A stretch of 64,000 nt of DNA from Lachnospiraceae bacterium (lineage in GTDB: Bacteria > Bacillota > Clostridia > Lachnospirales > Lachnospiraceae): contig JAFSIS010000062.1 in the NCBI GenBank assembly GCA_017439665.1, positions 43,461-107,460 of the forward strand. The letters are read 5' to 3'. The stretch's first letter is position 1, and every line of letters starts with the position of its first letter. The position numbers were made by a program, and so were the translations under genes. The notes beneath the pieces were generated by a model. The model was given only the letters and a program-made list of their open reading frames with translations, was not told the DNA's origin and searched no databases. Shown here piece after piece: positions 17,401 to 25,011 of the stretch.

Positions 17401-17997
17401 GATATCCTGAGAGTCTATGGAAGAAGTGAGCGGCTTCATCCCATCACCCATCTCGCCTGTCTGAAGTATTTTGCCCTCTTTCCGGAGGAAAAGAAGCCGG
17501 AAGAAGAGGAGATCATCAGGGATTTTTTATGGGAAGCACTGAGGCGAAAAGAGTGGCATTTTCCCTTTTTGTACGCCTATAAAGACTATCCGGAAATGGA
17601 AATCCTCTCTGATAAAAGCATCCTGTTTTATCAGGGAAATGCGGATGAACGGGTAGTGCTGCACTACCGGGAAAAGGAAGCAGGGGAAGCTGCGGCCTAT
17701 CTGTCGGAGAATATGGATGAGCTTTACGGCGGTCTTTTTTCCAGGGAGTTCGTTCTTTTTTCCAAAGAGGAATTGGAGTATTATATCATTGCCCAGCAGG
17801 AAAATCAGGAGCAGCTTACGCAGAAAGGTATCCTGAACAGAAAAGAGGAACCTCTTTACGGAAAAAAAAGCCGTTTTGGAATGATCAATCAAATGGCAGA
17901 GGCACTGGACAGGCGGGAGTATGCCGAGGCAGAAGAATTGCTGGAAGAATACTGGCGGCTGGATGATCTGGTGAAGAAGGCCTTTTTGAGTAACTGA
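14452..17997 (+). CDS. Large soluble helical-repeat protein of unknown function (DUF5717-like)
   Basis: This 1181-residue protein has no signal peptide or membrane helix. Residues ~1-110 and ~170-290 are predicted beta-rich, with two Ig-like repeats (EVEIHLSFEGRG ... EGILTFISNSGEAEISY; YGAVFLEHAYGSMTIRIEV). Residues ~320-1000 are a long alpha-helical TPR-like solenoid, and the C-terminus returns to a beta region (ERVVLHYREKEAG). I recall this architecture as the Lachnospiraceae DUF5717 family. That name is from memory. ATG 14452 follows AAGGAAGGA at good spacing. The in-frame TTG at 14428 overlaps that site, so I reject it. It is the first gene of a four-gene run with an Hsp70-like protein, which suggests a scaffold or client-binding role. 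The function is unknown. Confidence 0.85.
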   Translation: MNKLQDLQFSCEKIELYLENNQAAGNFRAKSREGKLLKGYLTCPDPRLKIDPVKFQGEEVEIHLSFEGRGPKQKEAVEGILTFISNSGEAEISYVIRPREVRLESSLGEIRNLFHFTNLARSSWEEAVNLFFSPEFSELLESARGEEKELYRGLKSTGSEQCVEEFLLAIRKKTPVVYHLEKEILTFENMEEDQKEEIRIDREGWGYTKLRLKKEGDFLSLEKDVLEESDFLGNSCHLPVYFHVDRLHRGKNYGAVFLEHAYGSMTIRIEVNQNQHHRMRVAIEKRRSIKQMKVQLTELYVDFRAKRIAASRWRKETEQILGKMRFTDERNPQGKLFMAHLYISTDKRLEGKWHLDRVGRMIQEDKDPVAYAYYLYLNTLLNEDVEYQEKVREKVEELYYQNESSWQIAWLMLHLSREFHGGSIVSSSDTVNSVMKKWDFLLEVFRAGCTSPVLYTEAVMLLNFQPTLLMELGSLELRILRFGQSRCMLSEEVKGIVQYLSLREKEYSEGLFRLLESICLTEDNPEMLQSLCSLLIKGNKKENRYFPWYERAVLEGLKITRLYEYYMLSLDRSKKIDIPRMVLLYFSYETSLSYPNAAYLYRYVHEQRETMEDLYLAYAPRIERFMVKQLYSGKINRDLGYLYEHLLVPDMLTPDNASALEKIMFIHSFYGKEEADEYLIAVHKHLKEETRGEFYQGRARLPLFGKNYLLFRENRWGERFLVKEEEHPSAFVDLDSLSKCLGTYTCDDLGLALYCCEEKGGWQPVREENEEHFVFLSEYPEVKEEEKQLLRSRLMDYYEEADRMMELDNWLENCTPDALDRKEREKLIDQMIARGYYEKAYHFVLVYGPEQVNPKSLVRIGTYMLEEDTEEKEDLLWLMDTAWQKGKYNPALLNFLAENYRGGCRQMAALFQAAKEFDGEVYKLSERILAQILFSGTNVKEDVQIFKAYVAEGAKTPLEAAYLTWCAREYLADRREMDGYFIRDILRVYGRSERLHPITHLACLKYFALFPEEKKPEEEEIIRDFLWEALRRKEWHFPFLYAYKDYPEMEILSDKSILFYQGNADERVVLHYREKEAGEAAAYLSENMDELYGGLFSREFVLFSKEELEYYIIAQQENQEQLTQKGILNRKEEPLYGKKSRFGMINQMAEALDRREYAEAEELLEEYWRLDDLVKKAFLSN

Positions 17998-18016
17998 CAG
18001 GGAGAAGGGAAGATCC

Positions 18017-19306
18017 ATGCGATTTGGAAAAGAGAGTTTTCGAAAAAAGAATAACGGCAGGTTTCTGATCGGTTATCAGCTTTTCGGGGAATATGCCCAG
18101 ATCAGTCTGTTAAAGATTGGGGAGAACCAGCCCTTTACCTTTTCCATGGTGGCAGGCAAGGAGGAATATCAGCTGCCTCTGTGCCTTTATCGTCTCTCTG
18201 AGGAGAAGCTTTGGATCATGGGAAGGGATGCTGTGGAGAAGCGGAAGCTTTCGGAGGAAGGCTATATAGGAAACCTCTTAGAAGCTGCCTATGAGGGAGG
18301 GGATATCCGGCTGGGAGAAGAAACCTATAACCCAAGGGCATTGCTGGCCCTCTATGTAAAAAAAAGTCTTTCCCTGTTAAGTCTGGAAACCAGTCTCAGG
18401 CAGGTGGCCGCCATCATGTTTGTGATCGACCGGCCGGACACCGTTAAGATCAGGGCTTTGCGGGAGATGACGGAGTATCTGCAGCTTACGGATGTGGAAA
18501 TCATGTTTATGGGAAAAGAGGAAAGCTTTTTCTGGTACAATCTGCATACCGACCAAAGCCTATGGAAGGGGCAGGTCATGCTTTATGAGTGGGAAAAGGA
18601 AGGGCTCATCAGCTATCGGCTTTTTATTAACAAAAACACCACTCCTCTGGTAACGGTAGTGGAAAAAGAGGAGTATCCGCAAGGAAAAGCTCTCTTTCAC
18701 CGCTCGGATGAAGAAAAAGACGATTTCTTTCTGGACTGCTGCAGGAGGGATTTTTCCGAAAGAAACGTGACAGCAGTCTATCTGATCGGTGACGGCTTTA
18801 ACGGGGACTGGTATAGGGAAAGTCTGAAATTTCTGTGTCAGAACAGGAGAGCGTTCAGAGGAAACAACCTCTACAGCAAAGGAGCCTGCCAGGGGCTTTT
18901 GCAGAAGCTGGATCCGGATAAACTGGGAGAGACCTACGTTTATCTGGGAGAGGACAAGCTGTCAGCCAATGTGGGAATGGATCTCATCCGACAGGGAGAA
19001 AAATCCTATCTGGCCATCTTAAACGGAGGAAACAGCTGGTATGAATGCAAAAAACAGTGGGAGGTCATTCTGGAGGAGACCAACCAACTGGTATTCAGGA
19101 TCATGCCCTTAAACGGAAAATTGATCAGGGAATATACTATGACGCTCTGGGGTCTTAAAGAGCAGGCAGGAGCCCTCACCCGGATCCGGCTGAAGGCAGA
19201 AATGCTTTCTGAAAACAGTTTATCCGTTAAGGCTGAGGACAGAGGATTTGGGCAATTCTATCCCTCCAGCGGCAGATCCTGGGAAGAGACCATAGAGTTG
19301 ATGTGA
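18017..19306 (+). CDS. Degenerate Hsp70/actin-like ATPase-fold protein (DUF5716-like)
   Basis: This 429-residue soluble protein opens with FLIGYQLFGEYAQISLL, which sits where Hsp70 proteins have the phosphate-1 loop but lacks its GTT core. Near residue 260 it has AVYLIGDGFNGDWYRESLKF followed by GACQGLLQKL, closely resembling the Hsp70 subdomain with VxLVGGxSxxPxVRExL and GAA. The last 50 residues (TRIRLKAEMLSENSLSVKAE) resemble the start of an Hsp70 substrate-binding beta domain. I recall DUF5716 for such proteins. It is probably an Hsp70-related protein with a weakened or lost nucleotide site. It starts 19 bases after the 14452 gene with GGGAGAAGGGAAG before the ATG. Repeat R1 begins at its stop codon. 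Confidence 0.82.
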   Translation: MRFGKESFRKKNNGRFLIGYQLFGEYAQISLLKIGENQPFTFSMVAGKEEYQLPLCLYRLSEEKLWIMGRDAVEKRKLSEEGYIGNLLEAAYEGGDIRLGEETYNPRALLALYVKKSLSLLSLETSLRQVAAIMFVIDRPDTVKIRALREMTEYLQLTDVEIMFMGKEESFFWYNLHTDQSLWKGQVMLYEWEKEGLISYRLFINKNTTPLVTVVEKEEYPQGKALFHRSDEEKDDFFLDCCRRDFSERNVTAVYLIGDGFNGDWYRESLKFLCQNRRAFRGNNLYSKGACQGLLQKLDPDKLGETYVYLGEDKLSANVGMDLIRQGEKSYLAILNGGNSWYECKKQWEVILEETNQLVFRIMPLNGKLIREYTMTLWGLKEQAGALTRIRLKAEMLSENSLSVKAEDRGFGQFYPSSGRSWEETIELM

Positions 19307-19375
19307 AAAATCAGAGATTTTTCACTTTCTTATTTAAGCAGTATCGTAAGTAAAGCTTGCGACATGCATGGGGAT
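19304..19375 (+). repeat. 70-bp intergenic repeat R1, copy 2 (contains upstream stop codon)
   Basis: This is the same element as at 4119: it begins at the TGA of the preceding gene, then GAAAAATC/GATTTTTC, the shared AAGCAGTATCG block and an imperfect hairpin around GTAAGTAAAGCTTGCGAC, ending ATGCATGGGG. Most differences from copy 1 are C/T or G/A transitions. It lies inside the unknown operon, so it does not fully separate the genes. Confidence 0.8.
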
Positions 19376-19393
19376 TAGGAAGTAAGCAAATAC

Positions 19394-20236
19394 ATGAGTA
19401 TCAGATTATGTCTTGGAGAATATGCAAAAAACGGTTATGAGCCGGAAAATATGGGGATCGTCATCTACTCGGTAGAGGAGCTGTGCTTTTTTATCCGGGA
19501 GAATGCCTGCCTTTTGGAAGAGGGACTGATGAATGAGGCACTGATCCTGTGGCTGGAAAAGGAATGCGGACTTGTTTCACTGGCGGAAGAGCTTAAAAAG
19601 GCTCTGCGTAAAAAGGTATCCCTGAAGGCGTTTGTGGATATTCTGCTGGAATATACCGGCTTTTTTTCGCCCCGGGAAAAAAAGGAAATCCTGGAGTCCA
19701 TTATGGAGAACAGCAGTATGACCATTTCCCAAAAACGGAAGGCAAAGGCAGATGCCCTTCTGGAGAGGGGGCAGATCGGCCTTGCAGGCAGGGAATATGG
19801 ACGGCTTCTGGAGCAGACCGAGCATCATGAAAAGGAGCAAAGAAGCAGGCTTTACCATGGCTGCGGAGTGTGTCTTGCCAGACTGTTTTATTTTGAGGCT
19901 GCGGGAAATTATTTTTTGAAGGCTTATCAGCTGGGTGGCAGGATGGACAGTCTGCAGCAATATTTATTGGCCCTCCGATTATCCAGGCCGGAGGAAGAAT
20001 ATCTGGAGTATCTTCGGGAAAATGAGGAAATCTACGAGGATTCCCTTCGTTTGGAGGAAGAGCTGGAGAAGTGGAAGGCAGATTGGCAGGAAAGCCACAA
20101 TGCCAGCCTTCTGGAAAGGATCCGTCTGGAAAAACAGGCAGATCCCCGGTCTTATCAGGACAGGCTTAAAGAGAGGATAGAATATTTAAAGGATGCATAC
20201 CGGGAAATGGTAACTATTCAGAGCCATGCGAATTGA
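19394..20236 (+). CDS. Helical TPR-like protein of the unknown cluster
   Basis: This 280-residue soluble protein is almost wholly alpha-helical. Residues ~110-200 read like two or three TPR units (LLERGQIGLAGREYGRLLEQ; ARLFYFEAAGNYFLKAYQLG), followed by a charged coiled-coil tail with many Glu/Arg/Lys (SLRLEEELEKWKADWQE). There is no signal peptide, catalytic motif or DNA-binding motif. A weak TAGGAAG lies about 12 bases before the ATG, downstream of repeat R1. Its place between the Hsp70-like gene and the membrane coiled-coil gene suggests an adaptor role. This is inference only. Confidence 0.8.
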   Translation: MSIRLCLGEYAKNGYEPENMGIVIYSVEELCFFIRENACLLEEGLMNEALILWLEKECGLVSLAEELKKALRKKVSLKAFVDILLEYTGFFSPREKKEILESIMENSSMTISQKRKAKADALLERGQIGLAGREYGRLLEQTEHHEKEQRSRLYHGCGVCLARLFYFEAAGNYFLKAYQLGGRMDSLQQYLLALRLSRPEEEYLEYLRENEEIYEDSLRLEEELEKWKADWQESHNASLLERIRLEKQADPRSYQDRLKERIEYLKDAYREMVTIQSHAN

Positions 20237-20272
20237 TGAAAAGGCTGCCAGGGCAGCAGAAGGAGAGGAAAG

Positions 20273-21487
20273 ATGAAGTGGTGGAACCGCATTATTGAGC
20301 ATTTTCAGCGGGGGGTAGAGGAAGAGGATCTGGAACTGGAGTGGGATGGTTCATCCATAGAAAGCTGGGATTGGGAAACCCTGATGAAAGACAGGGATAT
20401 GTTATCCATGAGTGACGAGGCTGAGCGACGGAAGTTTATTACCGGCTGCATGGAGCAGATGAGTGCTTCATCCTTTCAGCTGGATCAATTGTCAGAGGAA
20501 TACAATATGGTCACCGCCTATTTAAAAGATATGGAGGAGATCGAGGCACTTCCCGAGTCGGAGATGGAGTCGGTTCAGGAGAATGCCAAAAAGATATCTA
20601 CCTATGAGGGGGCCAGACAGCAATATAAGGAGAAGAAGAACCGGCTGACAGAAAGACAGTTCAGATTGATGGAGGGCTATGAGGAGGACATGCCAAAGCC
20701 CTATCAGGATATGAAGGAGGCTGAGGAATATCGGGAGCTGATCAAAGCTGATATGAATAAACTGGAAGGGGAAAAGCATGCCTACCGATACCGGAAGCAG
20801 GAGCTTTTACGGGAGATTGCCAATGCCAAGGGGATGGTGATGATCTGCCTGGTTGCGGCCGTGGCCTGTCTGCTGATGCTGGCCATTCTTCAGTTTGGTT
20901 TTGAGATGAATACCCAGTTGGGTTATATCCTTACCCTGGGAGGAGGAGCCATTGCCCTTACCGTACTCTATGTGAGATATCTGGACTGCAGCACTCAGCT
21001 GGTCAAAACCCAGAAGGGAATCAATAAGATCATTCTGTTAAAAAACACGGTAAATATCCGGTATGTAAACAATACGAATCTTCTGGATTACTATTACATG
21101 AAGTACAAGGTAAGCAGTGCCAAAGAGCTGCTGGTTCTGTGGGAAAAGTATCAGCAGGAAAAGGAAGAGAGGATCAAGGACAGGAAGAACAGGGGAGAGC
21201 TGGATTTCCACAGAAGAGAACTGATCAAGGTACTTAAACGGTATCAGCTCCATGATCCCGAGGTATGGCTCCATCAGACCCAGGCCCTTCTGGATAAAAA
21301 AGAAATGGTAGAGATCCGTCACAACCTCATTGAACGCCGGCAGAAGCTGAGAACTCAGATGGAATACAACAAACGACTGGCCACAGAGGCACAGCAGGAG
21401 ATCAAAAAGACCATGGAGTATTATCCTCAGCATAAGCACGAGATCATGGACATCGTAAATCGTTATGAACGGACAGGCAGGGCTTGA
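20273..21487 (+). CDS. Membrane-anchored coiled-coil protein of the unknown cluster
   Basis: This 404-residue protein starts with an acidic/Trp-rich segment (MKWWNRIIEHFQRGVEEEDL), then has a long coiled coil (~60-180), two adjacent transmembrane helices around residues 184-206 and 210-230 (MVMICLVAAVACLLMLAILQ; GYILTLGGGAIALTVLYVRY), and a second coiled coil (~235-400) rich in Lys, Glu and Gln. Both ends are expected in the cytoplasm, with a hairpin in the membrane. AAGGAGAGGAAAG precedes the ATG. It is the last gene of the run and could tether the soluble Hsp70-like and solenoid proteins to the membrane. I do not recognise a named family. Confidence 0.8.
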   Translation: MKWWNRIIEHFQRGVEEEDLELEWDGSSIESWDWETLMKDRDMLSMSDEAERRKFITGCMEQMSASSFQLDQLSEEYNMVTAYLKDMEEIEALPESEMESVQENAKKISTYEGARQQYKEKKNRLTERQFRLMEGYEEDMPKPYQDMKEAEEYRELIKADMNKLEGEKHAYRYRKQELLREIANAKGMVMICLVAAVACLLMLAILQFGFEMNTQLGYILTLGGGAIALTVLYVRYLDCSTQLVKTQKGINKIILLKNTVNIRYVNNTNLLDYYYMKYKVSSAKELLVLWEKYQQEKEERIKDRKNRGELDFHRRELIKVLKRYQLHDPEVWLHQTQALLDKKEMVEIRHNLIERRQKLRTQMEYNKRLATEAQQEIKKTMEYYPQHKHEIMDIVNRYERTGRA

Positions 21488-21512
21488 CAAGAATGGGGAG
21501 ATTTGATAAGAT
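21484..21512 (+). promoter_or_regulatory. Promoter of amino-acid ABC operon
   Basis: TTGACA (21484-21489, overlapping the preceding stop codon) and TAAGAT (21507-21512) lie 17 bases apart, about 72 bases before the substrate-binding protein start. Confidence 0.55.
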
Positions 21513-21584
21513 AGGGAACGATTAATTTAGTGTAGTAAATTACTAAAGAAATATCGCGCTGCTAAAGCGGCAGGAGGAGAGGTA

Positions 21585-22472
21585 ATGATGAAAAAGAAAA
21601 TTGTAGCTGCCATTATGGCAACAATGATGCTTGCATTGGCAGGCTGTGGTTCCAGTACAAGTACAGGTGCTCAGGCTGATAGCACTGCCCAGACCGAAGA
21701 AGTGCAGGCAGAAAGTGAAGCGGCAGAGACAGAAGCGGCTGTAACCGAGGAAAATCTGGAAGAAAGAACTACCCTTACGGTGGGCTTTGACGCTGAGTTT
21801 CCCCCTTACGGATACATGGATGATAACGGTGAGTATGTAGGCTTTGACCTGGATCTGGCACAGGCAGTTTGTGACAGAAACGGCTGGGAGCTGATCAAAA
21901 AGCCTATTGACTGGGCAGCAAAGGATATGGAATTGTCCTCCGGTGCCATTGACTGTATCTGGAATGGATTTACCATTAACGGAAGAGAAGACAAGTATAC
22001 CTGGTCCGTTCCTTATGTAAACAATAAGCAGGTAATCGTAGTAAGAGAAGATTCCGGTATCCAGGATCAGGCCGGCCTGGCAGGTAAGATCGTAGGTGTA
22101 CAGCAGGATTCTTCCGCATTAGCTGCTCTGGAGGAGGCTCCCGGTTCTGATCTGGCAGCTACCTTTGCCAGCATGGAGCAGTACGCAGACTATAATACTG
22201 CATTCATGGATTTAGAGGCAGGTGCTATCGATGCTCTGGCAGTGGATATCGGTGTTGCCAGCTACCAGATCGCTTCCCGTGGCGAAGGCTATGTTATTCT
22301 GGAAGAGGAACTGGCAAGTGAACAGTATGGTATCGGTTTCTTATTAGGTAATGATTCCTTAAAGGATGCAGTAGAATCTACCCTTCTGGAACTGGTAGAG
22401 GACGGAACCTTTGATGAAATTGTTGCTAAATATGCAGACTTTGGTATGTCCGGTCTGGTATGTCTGGAATAG
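21585..22472 (+). CDS. Amino-acid ABC transporter substrate-binding lipoprotein
   Basis: This 295-residue family-3 solute-binding protein has a signal peptide with lipobox LALAGC, a Ser/Thr/Glu-rich linker, then the binding domain: TLTVGFDAEFPPYGYMDDNG, FDLDLAQAVCDRNGW, IDCIWNGFTI, and VGVQQDSSALAALE. It is lipid-anchored on the outer face of the membrane and captures a polar amino acid for the permease and ATPase encoded next. GGAGGAGAGG precedes ATGATG, so either ATG may be used. The exact substrate is not evident. A hairpin with a T-run separates it from the permease, which would favour higher expression of this gene. Confidence 0.93.
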   Translation: MMKKKIVAAIMATMMLALAGCGSSTSTGAQADSTAQTEEVQAESEAAETEAAVTEENLEERTTLTVGFDAEFPPYGYMDDNGEYVGFDLDLAQAVCDRNGWELIKKPIDWAAKDMELSSGAIDCIWNGFTINGREDKYTWSVPYVNNKQVIVVREDSGIQDQAGLAGKIVGVQQDSSALAALEEAPGSDLAATFASMEQYADYNTAFMDLEAGAIDALAVDIGVASYQIASRGEGYVILEEELASEQYGIGFLLGNDSLKDAVESTLLELVEDGTFDEIVAKYADFGMSGLVCLE

Positions 22473-22494
22473 GATTCATACGTTAGAACTTAGG

Positions 22495-22557
22495 GCTGTC
22501 CCGGAGTAAGGATTGTTCTTCACTCAGGAAGAACAAGCTTTGCCGGGACGGCTTTTT
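22495..22557 (+). terminator. Hairpin attenuator between binding protein and permease
   Basis: GCTGTCCCGG (22495-22504) pairs with CCGGGACGGC (22543-22552) with one mismatch, with an inner GTTCTTC/GGAAGAAC stem, and is followed by TTTTT. Partial termination here is a common way to make more binding protein than permease. Confidence 0.8.
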
Positions 22558-22581
22558 CTCTTATGAAAGGATATAAGCCTT

Positions 22582-23232
22582 ATGTCAATGTCGACCATAT
22601 TCACGTTACTGGCTAAAGGAATGATGATTTCTGTAGAAATCTTTTTCTTTACCCTGCTTTTTTCTCTTCCTCTGGGCCTTTTAGTGTCCTTTGGAAGAAT
22701 GTCTAAAAATTTCCTGGTAAGGAGTCTGGTAAAGATTTATATTGCCGTTATGCGTGGAACACCCCTGATGCTGCAGCTTCTGGTAGTTTATTTCGGCCCT
22801 TTTTATCTCTTTGGGATGAAGATTTCTTCAGGCTATCGTTTCGTTGCGGTGATCATCGCCTTTTCCATTAACTATGCAGCATATTTTGCAGAAATTTACC
22901 GGTCGGGAATCGAATCCATTTCTGTGGGGCAGTATGAAGCGGCAAAAATATTGGGCTATAATAAGGTGCAGACCTTTTTTAAGATCATTTTTCCCCAGGT
23001 AGTAAAACGGATTCTGCCACCGGTAACCAATGAGACCATTACACTGGTGAAGGATACCTCCCTGGCCTCTGTAATCGCCATGTCGGAAATGTTCACCATA
23101 GCCAAGCAGATCAGTGCCAAGGAGACTACCATCATGCCATTGATGTTAGCAGGAATTTTCTATTTTATCTTTAATTATCTGGTGGCCTTTGTGATGGAAT
23201 ACATAGAGAAAAAATTCAGATACTTTCGCTAA
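22582..23232 (+). CDS. Amino-acid ABC transporter permease (HisM/GlnP type)
   Basis: This 216-residue integral membrane protein has about five helices and the conserved polar amino-acid permease signatures MRGTPLMLQLLVVYFG near residue 58 and the EAA loop (GQYEAAKILGYNKVQTFFKI ... FPQVVKRILPP). It forms the transmembrane channel of the importer with the neighbouring ATPase. AAGGATA lies upstream of the ATG. The long-hairpin repeat R2 begins within its stop codon and separates it from the ATPase gene. Confidence 0.94.
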   Translation: MSMSTIFTLLAKGMMISVEIFFFTLLFSLPLGLLVSFGRMSKNFLVRSLVKIYIAVMRGTPLMLQLLVVYFGPFYLFGMKISSGYRFVAVIIAFSINYAAYFAEIYRSGIESISVGQYEAAKILGYNKVQTFFKIIFPQVVKRILPPVTNETITLVKDTSLASVIAMSEMFTIAKQISAKETTIMPLMLAGIFYFIFNYLVAFVMEYIEKKFRYFR

Positions 23233-23367
23233 TTATTCAGGACAGTAGAAAGGGGAAAAGCAGATCGTGAAAGTTTACTTTCAAAGTGCTGTTTTTCAGC
23301 CTTTCTATTGGATGGATTTCCGAAAGCGAGGAAATTTGCAGAATTTTCGAGCTTGTCCTGAATAATT
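23231..23367 (+). repeat. Long-hairpin repeat R2, copy 1
   Basis: Perfect 14-base arms AATTATTCAGGACA (23231-23244) and TGTCCTGAATAATT (23354-23367) enclose an inner stem TAGAAAGG/CCTTTCTA and an innermost TGAAAGT/ACTTTCA. The right half (CTATTGGATG ... TTTTCGAGC) is shared with the copy at 43310. No ORF is present. Confidence 0.85.
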
Positions 23368-23422
23368 AGTGTTTCGTTGATATATTTCTTGAGATGCTCA
23401 TGACGGCAGAAGGAGAAAACGT

Positions 23423-24178
23423 ATGAATTTAGTAAAGATCAGTCATATGAAAAAGCGCTTTGGAGAGCTGGAGGTTCTTTCGGATATTTCCCTGGAGGTA
23501 AAGAAGGGAGAGGTGGTGTCCATTATCGGCCCCTCTGGTTCGGGAAAATCCACTCTTTTGCGCTGTGCAACCCTGCTGGAGCAGATGGATGGGGGAAGCT
23601 TAAGCTATAAGGGAGAGAAGGTAGTCTGGGAGGAAAACGGCAAGGTGATAACCGCCTCTCATGCAGAAACGAAGCGTATCAGTAGGACCTTTGGTCTGGT
23701 GTTCCAGAATTTCAACCTCTTTCCCCATTATACGGTGCTGAAAAATATCATGGATGCTCCTGTATCTGTGGATAAGGTTCCCAAAAAGGAAGCCAGAGAG
23801 AGGGCCATGACCCTGCTTCGTCAGCTGGGTCTGGAGGATAAGGCGGATGCTTATCCTTATCAGCTTTCCGGAGGACAGCAGCAGAGAGTATCCATTGCCA
23901 GGGCACTGGCCCTGCAGCCCCAGGTCCTGTTTTTTGATGAGCCTACCTCAGCTCTGGATCCGGAGCTTACGGGAGAAGTGTTAAAGGTGATCAAGGAGCT
24001 TGCCAGACAACATATGACCATGATCATCGTTACCCATGAGATGAAGTTTGCCAAGGAGGTTTCCGACAGGATCATCTTCATGGAAGGCGGTGTGATCGTA
24101 GAAGAGGGAAGTCCGGATCAGCTGTTTACTTCCCAAAACCTGCGGGTACAGGAGTTTATCGGTAAGCTGGAAAGCTGA
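23423..24178 (+). CDS. Amino-acid ABC transporter ATP-binding protein (GlnQ/HisP type)
   Basis: This 251-residue ABC ATPase has Walker A GPSGSGKST near residue 36, Q-loop FQNFNLFPHYTV, signature LSGGQQQRVSIARAL, Walker B VLFFDEPTSALDPEL and the switch His in IIVTHEMKFA. It energises the polar amino-acid importer encoded just upstream. The ATG follows AAGGAGAAAACG. It is separated from the permease gene by repeat R2 (190 bases), so transcription must pass through a long hairpin. Confidence 0.95.
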   Translation: MNLVKISHMKKRFGELEVLSDISLEVKKGEVVSIIGPSGSGKSTLLRCATLLEQMDGGSLSYKGEKVVWEENGKVITASHAETKRISRTFGLVFQNFNLFPHYTVLKNIMDAPVSVDKVPKKEARERAMTLLRQLGLEDKADAYPYQLSGGQQQRVSIARALALQPQVLFFDEPTSALDPELTGEVLKVIKELARQHMTMIIVTHEMKFAKEVSDRIIFMEGGVIVEEGSPDQLFTSQNLRVQEFIGKLES

Positions 24179-24423
24179 TGACTGGAAGATTCCTGGAAGT
24201 ATGGTGGCAGGACTGGACTTTGCAGGAATTTTGCGATATACTGTTTAAATGCTCCTGCAGAAGAAAAAGGTGTAAACTAAGTAAAGATTTGCAGGAAAAG
24301 AAATGACTCTATGCTCAGAAGGGAACCGGGCCAGATTTTTCAGGTTACTTGCGGATAACCCGCAGGGATCAAAGGTAGTTTTTTTGGCAGCTTTCAGCAG
24401 ATAGAGTAGGAATGGAGGATAAG
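24179..24423. other. Intergenic stretch without recognisable gene
   Basis: These 245 bases hold a small hairpin CTTGCGGATAACCCGCAG near 24347-24365 but no convincing promoter pair, terminator or ORF. The promoter of the SEC-C gene presumably lies here. Confidence 0.4.
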
Positions 24424-24927
24424 ATGGCATTATTAAAAACATGGAGAGATATGGCATATTCCGAAACAGCAAACAGAGGAGATCTGCAGCGTTTCTGGAA
24501 TACCTATTTTGAAGCGGAGAAGGAGATTTATGCCCAGCTTCTTAAAAATCCCGATGAGGTGGTTTCCGGAACCGTAAAAGAGCTGGCAGATAAGTATGAG
24601 GTCAGTGTAATGACCATGACCGGATTTCTGGATGGAATCAATGACAGTCTGAAGGAAGCCAATCCCATCGAGGAAATGGAAGAGGATACCCAGGTGAATC
24701 TGGGCTTCGATAAGCCTCTTCTTTACAAGAATATGGTAGCGGCCGGGGCAGACTGGCTGTATGAGCTTCCTGAATGGGAAGCCATCTTCGATGAAGAAAC
24801 CAGGAAGGCCCTTTATAAGGAGCAGAAATCCTCTACCACAGTAGTAAAAGAGGACAAGGTATATCCCAACGATCCCTGCCCTTGCGGCAGTGGCAAGAAA
24901 TACAAGAAATGCTGTGGGAAGAAGTAA
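24424..24927 (+). CDS. SEC-C zinc-motif protein, function unknown
   Basis: This small soluble protein of 167 residues has a helical N-terminal domain ([13 protein letters not shown] ... [18 protein letters not shown]) and a C-terminal SEC-C motif, [18 protein letters not shown], the zinc-binding tail best known from SecA. In SecA this tail binds zinc and contacts SecB/ribosomes. In free-standing proteins the role is unclear. ATG 24424 has GGAGGAT just before it. ATG 24412 would bury that site, though GTAGGA lies ahead of it. A terminator follows. Confidence 0.85.
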   Translation: MALLKTWRDMAYSETANRGDLQRFWNTYFEAEKEIYAQLLKNPDEVVSGTVKELADKYEVSVMTMTGFLDGINDSLKEANPIEEMEEDTQVNLGFDKPLLYKNMVAAGADWLYELPEWEAIFDEETRKALYKEQKSSTTVVKEDKVYPNDPCPCGSGKKYKKCCGKK

Positions 24928-24970
24928 AAACCTTGATCTTCAGACTGTAGGCAAGCGGCTACTCCTTAAT

Positions 24971-25011
24971 GGGGCATAGGCAAAAAAAATCGGCTTCCCT
25001 GCCCCTTTTTT
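24971..25011 (+). terminator. Terminator of the SEC-C gene
   Basis: GGGGCA (24971-24976) pairs with TGCCCC (25000-25005), extended by AGG/CCT inside, followed by TTTTTT. Confidence 0.75.

Noticed and set aside
24347..24365. Hairpin CTTGCGGATAACCCGCAG as riboswitch or terminator
   Set aside because: The stem is short and no U-tract follows in proper position. There is no ligand-core motif.
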